A DNA stretch of 64,000 bases from Brucella sp. BE17 (GCF_039545455.1 NZ_CP154467.1:62001-126000), one strand, 5' to 3'; shown: positions 35,617 to 45,196, counted from the first letter of the stretch. Notes: generated by a model not told the origin, from the letters alone. Program-made: numbers and translations.

Positions 35617-36858
35617 ATGAAGAAGAACATTCTCATTATCGGCGCCGGGGGCGTTGCACAGGTTGTCGCGCACAAAGCTGCGCAGAACTCTGACCTATTG
35701 GGTGATATCCATATTGCGTCCCGCACGGTTGAGAAATGCCGCAAGATTATCGAGAGCGTGCGCGAGAAGAACAGTCTCAAGACAGAGGTAAAACTCGAAG
35801 CGCATGCATTGGACGCCATGGATGTTGAGGCCACGAAGGCACTGATCCAAAAAACCGGCGTTCAGATCGTCATCAATGTCGGCTCGGCCTTCCTCAATAT
35901 GTCGGTCTTAAGAGCCTGTATCGATACGGGCGTTGCCTATCTGGATACAGCGATCCACGAAGATCCAAAGAAGATCTGCGAGACGCCGCCATGGTACGGC
36001 AATTACGAATGGAAGCATCTCGAAGAGTGCAGAGAGAAGGGCATTACCGCCATTCTGGGCGTGGGCTTTGATCCGGGCGTGGTTAACGCCTATGCACGTC
36101 TGGCAGCCGATGATTATCTTGATGAGGTAAAATCCATCGATATCGTCGATATCAATGCTGGGAGCCACGGTAAGTGGTTTGCGACCAATTTCGACCCGGA
36201 AATCAATTTTCGCGAATTCACCGGCACCGTCTATTCCTGGCAAAACGGTCAATGGCAGTCGAACAAGATGTTCGAGATCGGCCAGACCTTTGACCTGCCG
36301 GTGGTGGGGCCCAGCAAGGCCTATATGACCGGCCATGACGAGGTGCATTCGCTTTCCAAGAATTACCCCCATGCCGATGTGCGTTTCTGGATGGGTTTTG
36401 GCGACCACTATATCAATGTCTTTACGGTGCTGAACAATCTCGGCCTTCTGTCCGAACAGCCCGTGAAGACAGCGGAAGGGCTGGAAGTCGTTCCGCTGAA
36501 AGTCGTCAAGGCTGTATTGCCGGATCCCGCTTCACTTGCACCCGATTACGAGGGCAAGACCTGCATTGGCGATATCGTCAAGGGGGTGAAGGACGGCAAG
36601 GAAAGCGAAGTCTTCATCTATAATGTCGCCGATCACAAGCAAGCCTATGAGGAAGTAGGAAGCCAAGGTATTTCCTATACCGCAGGTGTTCCGCCTGTCG
36701 CAGCCGCCATCCTGATCGCTTCCGGCGAATGGGATGCAAAGTGCATGGTCAATGTGGAGGAGCTCAACCCAAAACCGTTCCTGCATATCCTGAACCAGAT
36801 CGGCCTGCCTTCGCGCATCAAGGATGAGAAGGGCGACCGGGCTCTCGATTTTTCGTGA
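35617..36858 (+). CDS. Carboxynorspermidine/carboxyspermidine dehydrogenase
   Basis: A 413-residue member of the saccharopine dehydrogenase family. The Rossmann motif is ILIIGAGGVAQVVAHKAAQN, followed by IASRTVEKCRKIIE and IVINVGSAFLNMSVLRACI, then GFDPGVVNAYARLAADDY and ISYTAGVPPVAAAILIASG. Together with nspC it produces carboxy(nor)spermidine reductively from a diamine and aspartate semialdehyde. Its position right after nspC is what separates it from a lysine-pathway saccharopine dehydrogenase. A terminator follows. Confidence 0.92.
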   Translation: MKKNILIIGAGGVAQVVAHKAAQNSDLLGDIHIASRTVEKCRKIIESVREKNSLKTEVKLEAHALDAMDVEATKALIQKTGVQIVINVGSAFLNMSVLRACIDTGVAYLDTAIHEDPKKICETPPWYGNYEWKHLEECREKGITAILGVGFDPGVVNAYARLAADDYLDEVKSIDIVDINAGSHGKWFATNFDPEINFREFTGTVYSWQNGQWQSNKMFEIGQTFDLPVVGPSKAYMTGHDEVHSLSKNYPHADVRFWMGFGDHYINVFTVLNNLGLLSEQPVKTAEGLEVVPLKVVKAVLPDPASLAPDYEGKTCIGDIVKGVKDGKESEVFIYNVADHKQAYEEVGSQGISYTAGVPPVAAAILIASGEWDAKCMVNVEELNPKPFLHILNQIGLPSRIKDEKGDRALDFS

Positions 36859-36880
36859 TGGTATAGCATTCCTACATGAA

Positions 36881-36907
36881 AAGCCCCGCTTTTGCGGGGT
36901 TTTTTTG
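36881..36907 (+). terminator. Rho-independent terminator of the polyamine operon
   Basis: AAGCCCCGC, TTTT loop, GCGGGGT then a run of T (36900-36906). The stem is six G-C pairs extended by a G-U and A-U pairs. It lies 22 bases past the dehydrogenase stop codon. Confidence 0.9.
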
Positions 36908-36990
36908 TTAGCACCTTATAGATGCCTTTGACTTGGGAGTGCATGAGTTCCGGAAAGGGTTTTTAATGCGTCGCTCGGATGGAGGTTGTC

Positions 36991-37302
36991 ATGAAAAAAT
37001 ATGTCATGCCTTTGATTATTGGTGCCGTATTCTTAAACAGTGTGGGAGCCTATGCCAAAGTTGTCCCGGCTTCTGCTCCGATGAGTTATCCAATATCAGC
37101 GCCTGCGGGCGGCCATGCCCCAAAAATCCTGAAAGTTTTGTCGCAGGGAAATAAGAAGCCCATGGTCGCACCGCTGGGCGCTTTTTGTGGCTTTGATGAT
37201 TCCGATACCTGTTTAATCTATTGCTATGTTTGCACCTTATGTAGTGCTCCCGGGGAGAAAGACCGGTGGTCTGGTGAAGACTGTCACGCGCCACAGCAAT
37301 GA
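36991..37302 (+). CDS. Small secreted cysteine-rich hypothetical protein
   Basis: A 103-residue protein with a strong GGAGG five bases before its ATG. MKKYVMPLIIGAVFLNSVGA then YA is a Sec signal peptide with likely cleavage after AYA. The mature part is short and proline-rich, then carries six cysteines clustered in FCGFDDSDTC, LIYCYVCTLC and DCHAPQQ. An even count of exported cysteines suggests disulfides or metal binding. I do not recognise the family. It lies alone between a terminator and a convergent AraC gene. Confidence 0.65.
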   Translation: MKKYVMPLIIGAVFLNSVGAYAKVVPASAPMSYPISAPAGGHAPKILKVLSQGNKKPMVAPLGAFCGFDDSDTCLIYCYVCTLCSAPGEKDRWSGEDCHAPQQ

Positions 37303-37354
37303 TTGCTGTCCTTTTCGTACCTGCGTTGGGAGCTGCAGTGAGATACATTGGGTG

Positions 37355-38404
37355 TTAATCTGATCCGGTTGGTTCGTGCGCATCGGTGGTGTTTTCCGTC
37401 TCGATTGCCGAAACCAGATTATGCAGATAGCCATGAAGCCGTGCCATGCCCCGCTGATTGGTCGGGAGAGGCACATCGAGCGCGCGCACATCCTTTGGAA
37501 GCAGACCAAAGCGGTTCTTGAAATGATGGGAAAAGCGTGAATTATCAGAAAACCCGTAACGGTAGAGCGCAACCTTGTTCGGCTGGTCGGCAGTTCGCTT
37601 GTCGGTGAGAAACTGAAATGCTAGATCCAGACGATGATCGCGGATGAACTTGGCGATGCCGCCCTCCTGCTCGAACAACCGGTAGAGGTTCGACCGCGAA
37701 ACACCAAAATGCTTCATGATGGATTGTGCATCAAGCTCACTGTCCTCGATACTGGCGTAAATATAGTCGATAATCCGCAGCTTCAACGGCAGGTTGACGG
37801 CTGCATCGTTGATGATATCGGAATTGTCCTCGCCGTTTATGGCTGAGGCAAGAAGCGTCAGGAAGGCTTCCTGTGCTGCTGGAATATAGTTTTCATCGAT
37901 ATCAGTCTGCACATTGCTGATGCCGATCATGTAATTGGCGAGGATATGGGTGATTGGCCGGTGATGGCTCAGTACCACTCCGTGGATGTTGCGGTTGGGA
38001 ACAAGGCGCTGGATATGCGCCCGGTCGATCGCGATGCAAAGACGGGCACCTGCTTCGACCTGCCCGGTACTGGGCTGGGACAGGTCATGGATGATGATGT
38101 CGCCCGGCTCTAAGGAAACGTCTGCCCCATTGTAATCGCCCTGTGAAGTGCCTGACAGCGCCAGACCGATGGTGAGGAAATCAAGTCCGGAATGGGTAAT
38201 GATCGAGCGTGTGCGGGCAAAATTCTGGCTGTTGAAACCAACCGTTCCGATCATCATCGGTCCGAGAAGATGCGAATCTCCTCTTCCGGTCAGGCCTTTC
38301 TCTCTCGGGGAAACATTATAAATAAGAATGGAAGTATCGCGCCAGAAATCGTCGCGATTTTTTTCATCAACCATGTCCGTTGAAAAAGATATATCCGTTT
38401 CCAT
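37355..38404 (-). CDS. AraC-family regulator (AraC-binding-like N-terminal domain)
   Basis: A 349-residue regulator. The N-terminal 200 residues (SILIYNVSPREKGLTGRGD, FLTIGLALSGTSQGDYNG, LEPGDIIIHDLSQPST) resemble the AraC-binding-like domain of the AraC/FeaR subgroup. The HTH region at about residues 215-315 contains AQSIMKHFGVSRSNLYRLFE and YRYGFSDNSRFSHHFKNRFG. The target is unknown; the racemase-family gene upstream is on the same strand but 257 AT-rich bases away, so a shared operon is doubtful. Confidence 0.85.
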   Translation of the reverse strand: METDISFSTDMVDEKNRDDFWRDTSILIYNVSPREKGLTGRGDSHLLGPMMIGTVGFNSQNFARTRSIITHSGLDFLTIGLALSGTSQGDYNGADVSLEPGDIIIHDLSQPSTGQVEAGARLCIAIDRAHIQRLVPNRNIHGVVLSHHRPITHILANYMIGISNVQTDIDENYIPAAQEAFLTLLASAINGEDNSDIINDAAVNLPLKLRIIDYIYASIEDSELDAQSIMKHFGVSRSNLYRLFEQEGGIAKFIRDHRLDLAFQFLTDKRTADQPNKVALYRYGFSDNSRFSHHFKNRFGLLPKDVRALDVPLPTNQRGMARLHGYLHNLVSAIETENTTDAHEPTGSD

Positions 38405-38661
38405 TGTAATATTAGCCCCCGCGACTTATTCAATTCATTTTGTTTTATATAACTCCAATTAGCTAGAGATATTTTAGCAATATAGAATAAATCTGAACTG
38501 AAGAGCTTAATCGCAGGGTGTAGGGCATAGTCCGACCGGAAAGAAAAGAGGGGCGATAAGATTATGCTTTAAAAAGGGGTTGAGATGCACCGATTTGATC
38601 CAATCAGATCGAAGTACGTTCTAAAGTCGGGCTGGAGGCGGCAGAGTTTCGATAGCAGGGT

Positions 38662-39690
38662 TTAAGAAAGGTTGGGCCAGGTATCCGACAGGCGATAGCC
38701 GCCCGCAAACGGATCGCCCGGATCCAGCATGAGCTGCGATGTTCCCGTCACCCACGCACGCCCGGAAATAATCGGACTGATGGCGGGCTTTCCGCAGAGC
38801 TCCAGCACCCGGTCAAGTCGGCAATGAAACGCGGTGCCGAGAACGGATTTGCCGATGAAGCGCTCGCCTTCTTTCATCTGACCTTTTGCGTAAAGCACGG
38901 CCATACGCGCAGAACAGCCGGTTCCGGTTGGTGAACGATCCAGTTTGGCCGGGCGGATGGCGACAGTATTCACGCCGGTCAGGACGTCGTTCTCTCGTAT
39001 GACCGGCTCGGTGATCTGGCAAAACGAAATATGGTTCCAGTCCTTTTGCGGATGGCGAAAGCCGAGTTGTTCATTTGCGGCCTTAGTGATCTTTACGCCG
39101 ATTTCAGCCAGTTCGCGTGCCTGGTCCGGCTTTATCGTCATGCCGATTTGGCTTGCATCAACAATAACAAAGCTATCGCCGCCATAAGCGGTATCAACGG
39201 TAAACGTGCCCAGTCCCTCCACCTCAAGCGTCGCATCAAGCCGGTCGGCGAAGGAGGGTACGTTGCGCACATGGATGCGCTCGGCCTTTCCATTACGGCA
39301 TTCGGCTTCCACTTCGATGATGCCGCCAGGCGCTTCGAGAGCCATGCGCGTTACCGGCTCCTTCATGGGGATTATGCCACTATCAAGAAGAACCGTCGAA
39401 ACACAGATCGAGTTTGAGCCGGACATGGGCGGTGTATCGGCAGGCTCCATGATAATGAAGCCCATTTGTGCACGCGGGTCTTTGGGCGGCACCAGCAGGT
39501 TGACATGCCGGAACACACCGCCGCGCGGCTCATTAAGAACAAAGTTGCGCAAAGTCTCGTCGCGGGCGATGAAACGCGACTGCTCCCAGAGTGTGTCGCC
39601 AGGAGGCGGTGCGACACCACCGACTATCACATCGCCGACTTCGCCTTCGGCATGGCAGCCGATCACATGAATGAGCTTGCTGCTGCGCAT
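38662..39690 (-). CDS. Proline racemase superfamily protein with substituted catalytic residues
   Basis: A 342-residue protein of the proline racemase / 4-hydroxyproline epimerase / trans-3-hydroxyproline dehydratase family: [45 protein letters not shown] and [15 protein letters not shown]. The two catalytic cysteine positions are changed: the first motif reads MSGSNS (Ser90) and the second DRSPTGTG (Thr255). Cys/Cys indicates racemase or epimerase and Cys/Thr indicates 3-hydroxyproline dehydratase; Ser/Thr is unusual, so a dehydratase-like role is more likely than racemisation. No other proline-catabolism genes adjoin it. Confidence 0.85.
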   Translation of the reverse strand: MRSSKLIHVIGCHAEGEVGDVIVGGVAPPPGDTLWEQSRFIARDETLRNFVLNEPRGGVFRHVNLLVPPKDPRAQMGFIIMEPADTPPMSGSNSICVSTVLLDSGIIPMKEPVTRMALEAPGGIIEVEAECRNGKAERIHVRNVPSFADRLDATLEVEGLGTFTVDTAYGGDSFVIVDASQIGMTIKPDQARELAEIGVKITKAANEQLGFRHPQKDWNHISFCQITEPVIRENDVLTGVNTVAIRPAKLDRSPTGTGCSARMAVLYAKGQMKEGERFIGKSVLGTAFHCRLDRVLELCGKPAISPIISGRAWVTGTSQLMLDPGDPFAGGYRLSDTWPNLS

Positions 39691-40072
39691 GGCGTTCCTC
39701 GTGAAATGAAGTATTCCTCATTGGTAGACAGTTTCGGAGCGCGGTCAATAAAGCTGCTGACAGAAAATGCAGTTGTGCGACACGTCAGAAGACGAACACC
39801 TGATTGCGCAATGAGTTGCTTCTCCAGCTAGGTCTGCTATCCATTGGATATTGTTTGTGCAGATTGATGCGCAATTCATCACGATTAAGTTTCTGGAACT
39901 TGTAACGTTCACAATCGACATTGAGTATCTCGAAGAAAGCCCGGAATACGATCGTTCATGCGATGATCGTTCCAGGCTAATATGCGTGACTTCGGTGTTT
40001 CGGCGTGTGATTTGGCTATGGCTTACCCGCAGATTGCCGGGATAGCCCGAAAGTGGGCCAAGGGAGTAGAAT
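39691..40072. other. Intergenic region upstream of MATE transporter
   Basis: About 380 bases between divergent genes. Visible are a dyad TGATG-CGCAATT-CATCA (near 39866-39882) and two GATCGTTC copies (near 39950-39974) flanking a CATGCGAT segment. These could be operator elements for the MATE gene or the racemase-family gene. A short open frame across the region has no family resemblance and no good ribosome site. Confidence 0.4.
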
Positions 40073-41482
40073 GTGGTTGATACACTGGCGACAGGCTTTC
40101 AGGAGCCGTATCCGCACGGCGTAAAGCGCTGGAAGCGGGAAATAACAACCGCGCTGAAACTCGGCTGGCCGCTCATTCTGACCAATCTTTCGCAGGCAGC
40201 CCTGACCGCTACCGATGTGATTTTCATTGGCCGCCTCGGCAAGGAAACACTGGCCTCGGCACTTTTGACCACAAGTTTTTATCATACGATGATGATTTTC
40301 TCGATGGGGCTTGTTTCAGCCACTATGCCGATGATCGCCATAGCCCTTGGCCGCAACCGGCATTCGGTCCGCGACGTGCGGCGCACCGTGCGTCAGGGGT
40401 TATGGTCGGCGATTATCATCTCCATTCCGCTATGGCTGATCCTTTGGCACTGCGAGACGATCTTTCTATTTCTGGGGCAGGAGCCTTCTGTCGCTGCCCG
40501 TTCGACTGACTTCATGCATACGTTGCAATGGGCGCTTCTTCCTTATCTTTTCTACGTCGTGCTACGCTCGTTTTTTGCCGCGATGGAAAAACCAATGTGG
40601 ACGCTTTTGGTGGCCGCTCTCGCCATTGGCTTCAACGCTCTTGCTGGCTGGACACTTATTTTCGGTCATTTCGGCTTTCCACGTATGGAACTGCACGGGG
40701 CCGGCATCGCCACGACACTTTCAAGCACGATGATGTTTTTGGGTATGGCCTTCATTACCGTGCGTCATCGCCGTTTCCGCCGTTATCGCCTGTTCGGGCG
40801 CTTTTGGCGGGCCGACTGGCCGCGGTTCATCGAGCTTTGGCGCATTGGCTTTCCTATGGCACTGACCTTCGCTTTCGAAACCTCAATTTTCTACGCTGCC
40901 GTGGTGATGATGGGCTATATCAGCTCGACTGCGATGGCCGCACATGCGGTGGCGATCCAGGTGGCATCGCTTAGTTTCATGGTGCCGCTGGGCTTTGGGC
41001 AGGTGGCCACAGTGCGTGTCGGGCGCGCCTATGGCCGTGGTGATGCGCATGGCGTCGCCTATGCGGGCTGGAGTGCCTATGCGCTCGGTGTGGGTTTCAT
41101 GGGGCTGATGGGGCTGTTGATGCTCCTCATTCCGCGTCTGTTCATTGGGGTGTTTCTCGACCTGAAGGATCCCGATAATTTTGCGGTTGTCGAATTGGCG
41201 GCGACGTTTCTGGCGCTGGTAGCCTTGTTTCAGACGGTGGACGGGGCGCAGGCTGTGGCAGCCGGTATGCTGCGGGGCCTCAGGGACACACGTGTTCCGA
41301 TGCTTCTGGCCTTGCTCGGTTATTGGGGCGTAGGCTTGCCGTTTGGCGCGCTTCTGGCCTTTCAGTTCGGTATGCAAGGCAAAGGCATATGGCTTGGTCT
41401 TGCTGCCGGGCTTGGGATGGTGGCGGTGCTGATGACGTTGCGTTGGCGCAGGCATCTGGCACACATAAAAAATACGCTCTGA
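40073..41482 (+). CDS. MATE-family multidrug efflux transporter
   Basis: A 469-residue inner-membrane antiporter with twelve predicted helices, NorM-like. Family segments are LKLGWPLILTNLSQAALTAT, VIFIGRLGKETLASALLTTS, GLVSATMPMIAIALGRNRH, the second-half repeat WRIGFPMALTFAFETSIFYA and GFGQVATVRVGRAYGRGD, and QTVDGAQAVAAGMLRGLRDT. The start is GTG 40073 with GGGAG seven bases upstream; an ATG two bases earlier is out of frame. It likely exports cationic drugs or dyes by sodium or proton antiport. Confidence 0.93.
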   Translation: MVDTLATGFQEPYPHGVKRWKREITTALKLGWPLILTNLSQAALTATDVIFIGRLGKETLASALLTTSFYHTMMIFSMGLVSATMPMIAIALGRNRHSVRDVRRTVRQGLWSAIIISIPLWLILWHCETIFLFLGQEPSVAARSTDFMHTLQWALLPYLFYVVLRSFFAAMEKPMWTLLVAALAIGFNALAGWTLIFGHFGFPRMELHGAGIATTLSSTMMFLGMAFITVRHRRFRRYRLFGRFWRADWPRFIELWRIGFPMALTFAFETSIFYAAVVMMGYISSTAMAAHAVAIQVASLSFMVPLGFGQVATVRVGRAYGRGDAHGVAYAGWSAYALGVGFMGLMGLLMLLIPRLFIGVFLDLKDPDNFAVVELAATFLALVALFQTVDGAQAVAAGMLRGLRDTRVPMLLALLGYWGVGLPFGALLAFQFGMQGKGIWLGLAAGLGMVAVLMTLRWRRHLAHIKNTL

Positions 41483-41492
41483 TAAAAGAAAT

Positions 41493-41517
41493 GCCGCGTA
41501 GCGCGATGCTACGCGGC
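41493..41517 (-). terminator. Hairpin terminator between convergent MATE and IalB genes
   Basis: GCCGCGTAGC (41493-41502), loop GCGAT, GCTACGCGGC (41508-41517): a perfect ten-pair stem. Reading leftward it is followed by ATTTCTTTTAT, so it fits best as terminator of the IalB-family gene, and may also block the rightward MATE transcript. Confidence 0.75.
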
Positions 41518-41565
41518 CAAGTCGCATGTTGCGGATATCATACCGTATCCGCGAAAGGTCGAAGC

Positions 41566-42084
41566 TTATTTCGTCAGCGCGACGATGCGGTCGAGTGCTG
41601 CACCGAAACCCTTGAGCGATATCTTGAAGGCGACCGGCTGGCTCGGATTGAGTGCAGTTGTTGTGACGTTCAGGTTTTGAGCGCCCTTGAGAGCAGCGAC
41701 CTGCTTGGTATCGAAGCTGACCGGAGCCAGACAACCCTGCGGCAAGCAGGTGGAGAAGGTGAGGGCTGGCCCGGCAGCCTCATCGATCGTGAGGTTGGCG
41801 CCCTTGGCGAGATCAAGACCGAAAGGCATAAGGATAACGCCATCGACCTTGCCTGCCACGTTGCGCAGTTCGGCGGTCAAAACGCGCTGGCCGGTCTGTG
41901 TACTACTCTGTTCCTGGCGGATCGCACAGGTCGTCACTTCTTTTTGCGACTGGCAGGAGACGGTCCAGTCTTCAAAAGTTTCCTGCAGTGTGCTGGCACC
42001 GCCCGGAAGAGGGGCTGCAATTGTGGAAAAGCTGAAAAGGCTTGTAAATACGGCTGCAAGGCCGAGGCTATGATAAGTGTTCAT
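41566..42084 (-). CDS. Invasion-associated locus B (IalB) family protein
   Basis: A 172-residue exported protein. [20 protein letters not shown] then TIAAPLPGG is a Sec signal peptide. The mature domain contains [20 protein letters not shown], a conserved [19 protein letters not shown] and [16 protein letters not shown], giving four cysteines that likely form two disulfides. IalB was named from Bartonella, where it is linked to erythrocyte invasion; related proteins occur widely in Hyphomicrobiales and their role in non-invasive species is unclear. Confidence 0.9.
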   Translation of the reverse strand: MNTYHSLGLAAVFTSLFSFSTIAAPLPGGASTLQETFEDWTVSCQSQKEVTTCAIRQEQSSTQTGQRVLTAELRNVAGKVDGVILMPFGLDLAKGANLTIDEAAGPALTFSTCLPQGCLAPVSFDTKQVAALKGAQNLNVTTTALNPSQPVAFKISLKGFGAALDRIVALTK

Positions 42085-42395
42085 AAAACAGTCTCTATTG
42101 AATGTTGCCCGGTCATTCCGCCTTGGCGGATATGACGCCCAGACTATTCTTGATCACAAAATAGGACACTCTTCAATAGCAATGTATTTTCACTTTATAA
42201 GATATTATTAGATTCAGAGAGTTATATATCCGGGGTTATTTATTTGAGCGATACTTTTAGAATATTCATATAAAGACATTTTGTCCGTAGCTTACGCCGT
42301 ATCCTGTCGGAACCACGCCGTCACCGCTTCGCTCCGGTTTCTTGCATCGCGGCATCGATAAACGCTAAAAAGCGGCAAACAGGAAATGAATAGAA
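42085..42395. other. AT-rich intergenic region upstream of guaD
   Basis: About 310 bases between divergent genes. The central 130 bases (roughly 42160-42290) are markedly AT-rich against the background of the window and contain several TATAAT-like segments, so promoters for both genes are likely here. No palindrome or known regulator site stands out and there is no coding frame. Confidence 0.4.
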
Positions 42396-43700
42396 ATGAC
42401 CAAGCTTCTCATCCGTGGCCGTGTGCTGACCTTTGTCGATGAACCGCAAAGTCTGGATGACAATCAATCCTATCATTATATCGAAGATGGTGGCGTGCTC
42501 GTGGATCAAGGCCGCATCGTGCGCCTGGGCGATTACGCCAAAGTGCGCGGCGAAGCTGGCGTAGACGTGAAAGTGGATGACCATCGTCCGCATCTCATCC
42601 TGCCGGGTTTTATCGATACGCATATCCATTATCCGCAGACGCAGGTCGTGGCATCCTATGCGGCCAATCTGCTGGAATGGCTCAACACCTATACATTCGT
42701 CGCCGAGCAGAAATTTGCAGACGAACAGCACGCCGAATTCATTGCCGAGCGTTTTCTCGACGAGTTGATCCGCCATGGCACGACGACGGCGGTCGCCTAT
42801 TGCTCGGTGCACGCCCAAAGCGCGGATGCCTATTTCCGCGCTTCACACCATCGCGGCATGAGAATGCTGGGCGGCAAGGTGATGATGGATCGCAATGCGC
42901 CACCCGCACTTTGCGACACGGCACAGTCAGGTTATGACGATACAAAGGCGCTGATTGCTCGCTGGCATGGCAAGGACCGGCTTGATTATGTGATCAGCCC
43001 ACGCTTTGCCATTACCTCGACGCCCGCGCAGATGGAGGCGAGTGCGGTGCTGGCCCGTGAACATCCCGACTGTTATATCCAGACGCATCTGTCGGAAAAT
43101 CACGACGAGATCGCCTTCACCAGATCACTTTATCCTGAGGCGCCGGATTATCTCGGCATTTACGAGCATTACGGGCTTCTGGGCGACAAGACGCTGCTCG
43201 GCCATTCGATCCATCTGGAAGATCGCGAAGTGGGCGTGATGGCCGAAACGGGTGCTGTGGCTGTATTCTGCCCGACTTCCAATCTCTTTCTGGGTTCCGG
43301 CCTTTTTGACCGTGACCGCTTGCAAGCAGCCGGTGTTCGGATGGCGGTGGCAACCGATATTGGCGGCGGTACCAGCTTTTCGATGCTGCGCACGCTCGAT
43401 GAGGGTTACAAGGTGCTGCAACTGCGCGGGCAAAGGCTCAATCCGTTGCAGTCCTTTTATATGATGACGCTCGGCAATGCCCGTGCGCTCTCGATGCAGG
43501 ATAAGATCGGCACGCTCGATGAAGGATCGGAAGCCGATCTGGTGGTGCTTGATTCATCCGCCACCTCTGCGATGCGGCTTCGTATGGCAGCCGGTGCCAG
43601 CCTTGCGCAGGAATTGTTCCTCTTGCAGACGCTGGGGGATGATCGCGCGGTGGTCGAAACCTATGTCGCTGGAAAAGCATCGAAAAGCGTCTTGGCCTGA
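42396..43700 (+). CDS. guaD: Guanine deaminase
   Basis: A 434-residue amidohydrolase that converts guanine to xanthine. Metal and substrate motifs are LILPGFIDTHIHYPQTQ, ELIRHGTTTAVAYCSVH, ISPRFAITSTPAQM, IQTHLSENHDEI, LLGHSIHLED and VATDIGGGTSFSMLRT with the zinc-binding aspartate. The C terminus GTLDEGSEADLVVLD completes the composite barrel. The DTHIHYPQTQ and PRFA segments are specific to guanine deaminases. It lies about 50 bases before the glycerate kinase gene, possibly one transcript. Confidence 0.95.
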   Translation: MTKLLIRGRVLTFVDEPQSLDDNQSYHYIEDGGVLVDQGRIVRLGDYAKVRGEAGVDVKVDDHRPHLILPGFIDTHIHYPQTQVVASYAANLLEWLNTYTFVAEQKFADEQHAEFIAERFLDELIRHGTTTAVAYCSVHAQSADAYFRASHHRGMRMLGGKVMMDRNAPPALCDTAQSGYDDTKALIARWHGKDRLDYVISPRFAITSTPAQMEASAVLAREHPDCYIQTHLSENHDEIAFTRSLYPEAPDYLGIYEHYGLLGDKTLLGHSIHLEDREVGVMAETGAVAVFCPTSNLFLGSGLFDRDRLQAAGVRMAVATDIGGGTSFSMLRTLDEGYKVLQLRGQRLNPLQSFYMMTLGNARALSMQDKIGTLDEGSEADLVVLDSSATSAMRLRMAAGASLAQELFLLQTLGDDRAVVETYVAGKASKSVLA

Positions 43701-43749
43701 CGGTTGGTTTGAGGCATGGTGCGCGCGCCGGGAGCAAGAGGAGAAGCGC

Positions 43750-45039
43750 GTGCCAGCTATAACCAATCCAAAAGCCTTTCTGACCAGCCTGTTTGAAGCA
43801 GCCGTTGCCGCTGCCGATCCCGAACGTGTCATCCGCGATAATCTGCCGGAAAAGCCGAAAGGCCGCGTGATCGTGATCGGCGCGGGCAAGGGGTCTGCAC
43901 AGATGGCAGCGGCATTCGAGAAGGCCTGGGCTGAAAAATATGACGACGCGCCGCTCGAAGGCGTGGTGGTGACACGCTATGGCTATGCCTGTGCCTGTAA
44001 GCATATCGAAATCATCGAAGCCGCGCATCCGGTGCCGGACGAGGCTGGGCTTGCCGCCACAAAGCGTTTGTTTGAAGCCGTTTTGGATTTGAGCGAGGAC
44101 GATCTGGTGGTGGCGCTTGTTTCCGGCGGCGGCTCGGCATTGCTGCCATCGCCGCCCGAAGGGCTGACGCTCGACGATGAGATTGCCGTCAACAAGGCGC
44201 TATTGGCTTCTGGCGCTCCCATCTCGGCAATGAATGCGGTGCGAAAACATCTTTCCACCATCAAGGGCGGCAGGCTTGCAGCAAGTGCTTATCCCGCAAA
44301 AGTGTTTTCGCTGGTGGTGTCGGATATTCCCGGTGACAATCCGGCCTTTGTCGCTTCCGGTCCGACCGTGCCGGATGCGACCAGCCGCGACGATGCGCTG
44401 AAAATCATCGAACGCTATCGGCTGGAATTGCCGCAAGGCGTACTCGCCCATATCAAAAGCGAGAGCGCGCACGCGCCAAAGCCGGGTGATACTGTTTTTG
44501 TCAACAATGAAGTGCGGGTGATTGCCTCCGCTGCCGTATCGCTGGAGGCAGCTGCGCGTGCAGCAAGCGCCCACGGTGTGGAGGCCATAATCCTGTCGGA
44601 TGCAATCGAAGGCGAAGCACGCGAAGTTGCGCATGTTCATGCGGCCATTGCCCGCGAAGTGGCAAGCCGTAACCGTCCATTTAAAAAGCCCGTGGTGATC
44701 CTGTCGGGCGGCGAAACCACCGTCACGATCAAGGCGAAAGGCGGCAAGGGCGGGCGCAACAGCGAGTTTTTGCTGTCCTTTGCGCTCGATATTGATGGCT
44801 ATGACAATATTCATGCGCTCGCTGCCGACACTGACGGCATTGACGGGTCGGAAGACAATGCCGGGGCGTTTGCCGATGGCAGCAGCGTTTTTCGGCTGCA
44901 ACAGGCGGGCGAGGATGGCGCGGCGCGGCTCAATGCCAATGACGCGTGGACGGCATTTGCGGCCATCGGTGATCTGTTCGTGCCGGGTCCGACCGGCACC
45001 AATGTCAACGATCTGCGGGCTGTTCTTGTGACGGAGTAG
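43750..45039 (+). CDS. Glycerate 2-kinase (MOFRL family)
   Basis: A 429-residue kinase of the GckA/TtuD type that phosphorylates glycerate, feeding hydroxypyruvate, tartrate or glyoxylate metabolism into glycolysis. VIVIGAGKGSAQMAAAFEKA, LVVALVSGGGSALLPSPPEG, NAVRKHLSTIKGGRLA and VVSDIPGDNPAFVASGPTVPD mark the N-terminal domain; GGETTVTIKAKGGKGGRNSEF and ALAADTDGIDGSEDNAGAF mark the MOFRL domain. The start is GTG 43750 with AGGAG upstream; the longer frame runs back into guaD. Its last 35 bases overlap ccoS on the opposite strand. Confidence 0.92.
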   Translation: MPAITNPKAFLTSLFEAAVAAADPERVIRDNLPEKPKGRVIVIGAGKGSAQMAAAFEKAWAEKYDDAPLEGVVVTRYGYACACKHIEIIEAAHPVPDEAGLAATKRLFEAVLDLSEDDLVVALVSGGGSALLPSPPEGLTLDDEIAVNKALLASGAPISAMNAVRKHLSTIKGGRLAASAYPAKVFSLVVSDIPGDNPAFVASGPTVPDATSRDDALKIIERYRLELPQGVLAHIKSESAHAPKPGDTVFVNNEVRVIASAAVSLEAAARAASAHGVEAIILSDAIEGEAREVAHVHAAIAREVASRNRPFKKPVVILSGGETTVTIKAKGGKGGRNSEFLLSFALDIDGYDNIHALAADTDGIDGSEDNAGAFADGSSVFRLQQAGEDGAARLNANDAWTAFAAIGDLFVPGPTGTNVNDLRAVLVTE

Positions 45040-45196
45040 CGTCGGAAATCGGTCGCGCCTCGTCATCGAGCAGGATACGGTTCGCGGCCCCGTCGAGATC
45101 GTCATACTGCCCGTTTTTCAGTGACCACAGAAAACCGGCCAGTCCAAGTACGCCAAGCCCAAGCGCTATGGGAATGAGGAACAGAAGCCCACTCAT
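45005..45196 (-). CDS. ccoS: cbb3 oxidase maturation protein CcoS
   Basis: A 63-residue membrane protein, SGLLFLIPIALGLGVLGLAGFLW then SLKNGQYDDLDGAANRILLD. The single membrane helix and the GQYDDLDG(A/P)A segment are the CcoS signature. CcoS is needed for insertion of heme b and copper into the cbb3 oxidase. It overlaps ccoI by four bases and the convergent kinase gene by 35 bases. Last gene of ccoGHIS. Confidence 0.95.
   Translation of the reverse strand: MSGLLFLIPIALGLGVLGLAGFLWSLKNGQYDDLDGAANRILLDDEARPISDATPSQEQPADR

Noticed and set aside
38404-38661. AT-rich gap between the AraC gene and the racemase-family gene as an insertion scar
   Set aside because: No inverted repeat ends, target duplication or transposase remnant could be found; it is more simply a promoter region.
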